Below, in pieces: positions 62,101-64,000 of a stretch of DNA of 64,000 bases. The stretch is from Ignavibacteriales bacterium (GTDB taxonomy: Bacteria > Bacteroidota > Ignavibacteria > Ignavibacteriales > Ignavibacteriaceae), in the NCBI GenBank assembly GCA_003538625.1, contig DPRR01000045.1:85883-149882 (forward strand). Reading direction: 5' to 3'. A program made the position numbers and the translations under genes. A model generated the notes under the pieces. That model was not told the origin of the DNA. It worked only from the letters and a program-made list of their open reading frames with translations, and made no database searches. The stretch's first letter is position 1. Each line of letters begins with the position of its first letter.

Positions 62101-62194
62101 GATCATTATAAAGTGCCTCAAAACTTCTCCAGTAATTTGGATCGGGTGATGAATCTTGTGAAGAATTTGTTTGATCAGCTTTAAACTCAGACAT
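59105..62194 (-). CDS. actB: Alternative complex III subunit ActB (Fe-S and molybdopterin-like)
   Basis: This 1029-residue protein starts at ATG 62194 (AGGTGG upstream). It has a Tat-like signal SRRKFLALLG with lipobox Cys (about 60-80), an N-terminal molybdopterin-oxidoreductase-like half including CTACANSCGILIKTREGRP, and a C-terminal ferredoxin-like half (about 790-1029). The latter has CTGCGDCVVAC, CQHCDQAPCETVC, CVGTRYCSNNC and CTFCVQRI plus CQDACG, which supply three [4Fe-4S] and one [3Fe-4S] cluster as in known ActB. ActB proteins carry no Mo cofactor. It passes electrons from the quinol site to the heme subunits. The operon partner ActC overlaps it by 1 nt. Confidence 0.95.
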   Translation of the reverse strand: MSEFKADQTNSSQDSSPDPNYWRSFEALYNDPQVIEAKGHEFKEGVTDEFSPTSLSGLSRRKFLALLGASAALAGTACTDYRDKGEIVPYNVKPEEITVGKPNFYASTCTACANSCGILIKTREGRPIKVDGNPDHPVNKGKICAKGQANILNLYDPERLKNPLKQKDGIYNTEDWKTVDAEIVAALSFAGSKEIAIVANTITSPSAIKVLEDFKVKYPSTKIYSYELFNDSVKNSAWQKSYGSGNYPLIKWNEAKVILSLESDFLGTEGNKVETARLFAEGRDVDSKSFNRLYSVDSSLTITGINADYRLRLRPEAQYEFVMSLINELGNRGALNLSVNTSGFSLSTFAAKYNINKEVLNHLVDDLAANKGKSIIDAGNSLPENVHIAVNLLNASLGNSGMFRSDSSANTLLSYSSMQDFESLIQNINSGNVGVVIHFDCNPVYHFANDLGYRDALKKVGLVVSLSERENETTHLSNYVLPINHNFESWGDAKTRSGIISLQQPIIAPLHETRQKEAILLTWISGKPETYSEKLYHDFLMKNWETTVYPNLNSKLDFKRFWLGALHDGIVLFNENVKLNSLSANALTLLKEVNTPQDGFTVVIKENYSLSDGRFAHNGWLQELPHPVSKITWDNYAAVSEKTCKDLGVKNNDVVEIEINGRRITLPVFMQAGSADNVLTIESGYGRNNSGTVANNVGFNVNQIFSKNSNFSNWIYSNASIKKTGDTYELASSQEHHAFDDPKIQELHKTRHIIQEATVAGYAKNPNIIKEKHHGELKSVYDPHPYTGVKWGMSIDLNKCTGCGDCVVACNVENNVPVVGKDQVLKSREMQWLRIDRYYSGSADEPSVSVQPMLCQHCDQAPCETVCPVVATTHSPDGLNQMVYNRCVGTRYCSNNCPFKVRRFNFFNFRDHFRDSYQENPILALMHNPEVTVRSRGVMEKCTFCVQRISEARADATHEKRTLKGSDVTTACQDACGTNAIHFGDINDKQSEFFKYRNHELGYYVLEELNIHPNVTYLAKLRNIHSEEV

Positions 62195-62363
62195 TCTTAC
62201 CACCTACTTTTTTTCTGCTTACTGCAAGAGGATTTACTTTAACTTTTATTTTTTGCTTAAAAAGTTTAGTTTCTTTGGAAAAATATTTCATGGGAAAAGA
62301 GTTATAAACTGCAAATCCTAAAGCTCCCAAAGAAATTGAAGTAAAAAATTTTTTTCTATTCAT
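62187..62363 (-). CDS. 58-residue unannotated protein of the alternative complex III operon
   Basis: A 59-codon ORF fills the gap between ActA and ActB and its stop overlaps the ActB start by 8 nt, so ActB translation is probably coupled to it. It begins MNRKKFFTSISLGALGF, a basic then hydrophobic stretch resembling a signal or Tat-like leader (Lys/Arg-Phe-Phe). It ends in a strongly basic tail rich in Lys and Val (KVKVNPLAVSRKKVG). Codon use matches the neighbours. No family is recognised. The coding assignment rests on position, overlap, start-to-stop continuity and a clean N-terminal hydrophobic segment. Confidence 0.6.
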   Translation of the reverse strand: MNRKKFFTSISLGALGFAVYNSFPMKYFSKETKLFKQKIKVKVNPLAVSRKKVGGKNV

Positions 62364-62396
62364 ACTAATTTTGCTTTTTTGATTTTCAAATAATCC

Positions 62397-62969
62397 TTAT
62401 CTATGACAAGCTGAACAATATTCTGGTCCGGGTTTTATTTTATCTTTAAGCTCCGGCAATTTATCGTGAGCATTTCTATGACAGTTTAAACAACTGCCCA
62501 TTGTAAAAGAATTCATCTGTCCAACTTTTTCCATTTGTGTAATTTGACCATGGCAGGCAGTACAATCTATTCCCTTATTTACATGAACTGAGTGATTGAA
62601 GTATGCATAGTCAGGAACTTTGTGGATTCTTTTCCATCTTAAAGGTTTACCATCACGATAGTATTCTGCAAGTTTTATAATCTCAGGTCTGTCTTTTCTT
62701 GCAACGGTATGGCAATTCATGCAAGTTGCAACAGCAGGAACCATTGCAACGCGGGATTTTTCTACACCAACATGGCAGTACTGACAATCAATTTTCATAT
62801 CACCAGCGTGCAACTTGTGTGAATATGCAATCGGTTGATCAGGAGTATAACCAACCCCATCTCTCTCTGCGCGCGATATGTAATAAGTTAATGTAAAAGA
62901 TGCAACAACTACAAATAATGTAACAGGCAATCTGTTTCTAAAAATATAATCCAGAAAAGATTTTTTCAT
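62397..62969 (-). CDS. actA: Alternative complex III subunit ActA, pentaheme cytochrome c
   Basis: This 190-residue protein has an N-terminal membrane helix (about 15-30) and exactly five CXXCH motifs: CQYCH, CMNCH, CTACH, CLNCH and CSACH, the last followed directly by Arg and the stop. Extra conserved His residues (YSHKLHAGD, FNHSVHVNKG) are likely axial ligands. This is the pentaheme ActA of ACIII that transfers electrons towards the periplasmic acceptor. It is the promoter-proximal gene of the respiratory operon, with AAGGGA just upstream of the ATG. Confidence 0.95.
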   Translation of the reverse strand: MKKSFLDYIFRNRLPVTLFVVVASFTLTYYISRAERDGVGYTPDQPIAYSHKLHAGDMKIDCQYCHVGVEKSRVAMVPAVATCMNCHTVARKDRPEIIKLAEYYRDGKPLRWKRIHKVPDYAYFNHSVHVNKGIDCTACHGQITQMEKVGQMNSFTMGSCLNCHRNAHDKLPELKDKIKPGPEYCSACHR

Positions 62970-63343
62970 CCGAATCCCTTTAGCTATTTAGGGCAAAAAT
63001 TAAAAAAACATCTTAAACAGGGATAACCCTTAAAGACTATAAATAATATTATTTAGATTAAAATACACGGATTAATAAGGGAAAAAGTAGGGCTTCCCTA
63101 TTTTATAAAAACAAAAAATTTCTCTTTTGAAGTGTCAAAATTATAAATTTATGTTTTTAAAACAAATGAATCCGTTAAATATCAAAAATAAGTTTTTTTC
63201 TTTTAATCTGATTTGAAAGTGAACCATTTTTATTAAAGCAAATCCCTCTATTTTTACTAAGATCAGCCTTATTTAACCATTTAATTATATTCAAAAACAA
63301 CATTTAATAAAAAAATTAAATCTTACCAATTCAATCAATACAT
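62970..63343. other. Intergenic region with the respiratory operon promoter
   Basis: These 374 very AT-rich bp precede actA and should contain its promoter. Two short inverted repeats occur, AGGGATAACCCT near 63019-63030 and AGGGAA/TTCCCT around 63079-63102. They could be operators or part of a terminator. I see no RNA gene or ORF. Confidence 0.45.
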
Positions 63344-63643
63344 CTATAAAAGTCTTTTAAGAATTTGATAAGTTATTAATGCTGTGCCAAAAATTATTAC
63401 TGCATAGAGAAAAATTATCAGAAACGAAGATGAGGTAATTTTTACGCTTGCCAATAATCCTCTCCAACCACATTTCTTACATCTATAATATTTATGAAGT
63501 GAAAATTTGCTAGTGACTTTTTCTTTAAAGTTCCTGCTGTGAGAACGCATTATAGTGCCCGAACTTTTGCAGGACGGGCAGCTGTTAAAAGTAGGATTTA
63601 TCTTATAAAATACCTTAGAATTCCTCAGCAATTTTTTTAACAT
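63344..63643 (-). CDS. Small zinc-ribbon membrane protein, unknown function
   Basis: This 99-residue protein has two Cys pairs, CPSC (about residue 22) and CKKCGW (about 54), forming a likely zinc ribbon. One membrane helix follows (about 70-92). It has a basic N-terminus and no signal peptide. The family is not recognised. It follows the next ORF by about 20 bp on the same strand and may be co-transcribed. Confidence 0.55.
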   Translation of the reverse strand: MLKKLLRNSKVFYKINPTFNSCPSCKSSGTIMRSHSRNFKEKVTSKFSLHKYYRCKKCGWRGLLASVKITSSSFLIIFLYAVIIFGTALITYQILKRLL

Positions 63644-63663
63644 TTGTTCGAATTCAAAAAAAA

Positions 63664-63999
63664 TTAGTTGTATTTGCCGCTGCTCAATAATCTTGAGTAA
63701 CTTTTTTCATCTTTTAACAACTTCAAAGCGGTATTAAATTGTTTATCAAATTCCAATCGCTCTTTTATACCTGCGTCATTCCCAAAAAACCTATGGGCAA
63801 GTTCCACTTTTAATTCATTTAAAATTTCATCCGAACTTTCTGAAAATTCAATTTCAAACATTCCCTTAATTTCAGATTTTAATTTTTCAAGTGTGCCCGG
63901 TAATTCTTTAGATTTATGATTTTCATTCAGATGTTTAACAATATCATTTATCTTTTTTTCTACATCAGATTCATATTCATATTTTGATTCAATCAAGTA
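63664..63999 (-). CDS. Unknown helical protein, probably cut at the right edge
   Basis: The frame is open to the window edge with about 110 residues visible. A TTG at 63996 is the first candidate start, but the true start may lie outside. The sequence is charged and helical (KKINDIVKHLNENH, then LKSEIKGMFEIE), with no motif or signal. No family is recognised. Confidence 0.45.
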   Translation of the reverse strand, partial: YLIESKYEYESDVEKKINDIVKHLNENHKSKELPGTLEKLKSEIKGMFEIEFSESSDEILNELKVELAHRFFGNDAGIKERLEFDKQFNTALKLLKDEKSYSRLLSSGKYN

Positions 64000-64000
64000 T

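Overview
The window looks like a chromosomal segment of a low-GC, Gram-negative member of the Bacteroidota/Ignavibacteria lineage. The evidence is two secreted proteins with type IX secretion (T9SS) type A C-terminal sorting domains, a DUF4835 (PorD-like) protein, PorV-like outer-membrane barrels, frequent TTG/GTG starts, and an alternative complex III plus aa3-type oxidase cluster. The species assignment is inference. No prophage, insertion sequence or CRISPR array is visible.

Layout. Positions 1-7.8 kb (all minus): an EF-G paralogue cut by the left edge, two small envelope proteins (YtxH and DUF948 types), a flippase-like membrane protein, Maf, a SpoIID-like lipoprotein, a small secreted protein and a MATE exporter. 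Positions 8-12.7 kb (minus): a PEP mutase/isocitrate lyase-family enzyme, DUF202, two alpha/beta hydrolases, a short HPF/RaiA-type ribosome factor and bacterioferritin, which together resemble a stress or stationary-phase neighbourhood. Positions 13.2-15.7 kb: a T9SS cargo protein, a decayed YwqK-like gene and tRNA-Ala. Positions 15.7-19.6 kb: a small c-type cytochrome lipoprotein, then an NAD-dependent epimerase, a serine-palmitoyltransferase-like enzyme and a long GNAT protein. I interpret these last three as a bacterial ceramide/sphingolipid synthesis locus. Positions 19.6-25.4 kb: a HEAT-cyclophilin fusion, PorD, a PorV-like barrel and a helix-hairpin-helix barrel protein. Positions 25.5-31.5 kb (minus): a complete TolC-MacA-MacB-type exporter with two permeases.

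Positions 31.7-38.5 kb: a small envelope protein, a CCA-adding enzyme, a membrane metallopeptidase/TPR protein and a Ser/Thr kinase with an external YCF48-like propeller coupled to a PP2C phosphatase. Positions 38.8-45.1 kb (plus): tRNA-Leu, trigger factor, ClpP, a beta-lactamase-fold hydrolase and a VWA/AAA+ chelatase-like pair. Positions 45.1-48.0 kb: a large T9SS cargo protein.

Positions 48.1-63.0 kb (minus) form one long respiratory operon: ActA, a 58-codon unannotated ORF, ActB, ActC, a fused ActD-ActE, ActF, an extra cytochrome c, SCO, CoxA (A2 type), CoxC, CoxD, CoxB, CtaB, and finally a multi-helix membrane protein ending in a cytochrome c. Electrons would pass from quinol through alternative complex III and cytochrome c to the aa3 oxidase. 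SCO would serve CuA assembly and CtaB would serve heme O/A synthesis. The right edge holds a small zinc-ribbon membrane protein and an unrecognised ORF.

The points most worth a second look are the ceramide-type trio, the small ORF and ActDE fusion in the alternative complex III operon, and the cytochrome bd-like/cytochrome c fusion that closes it.
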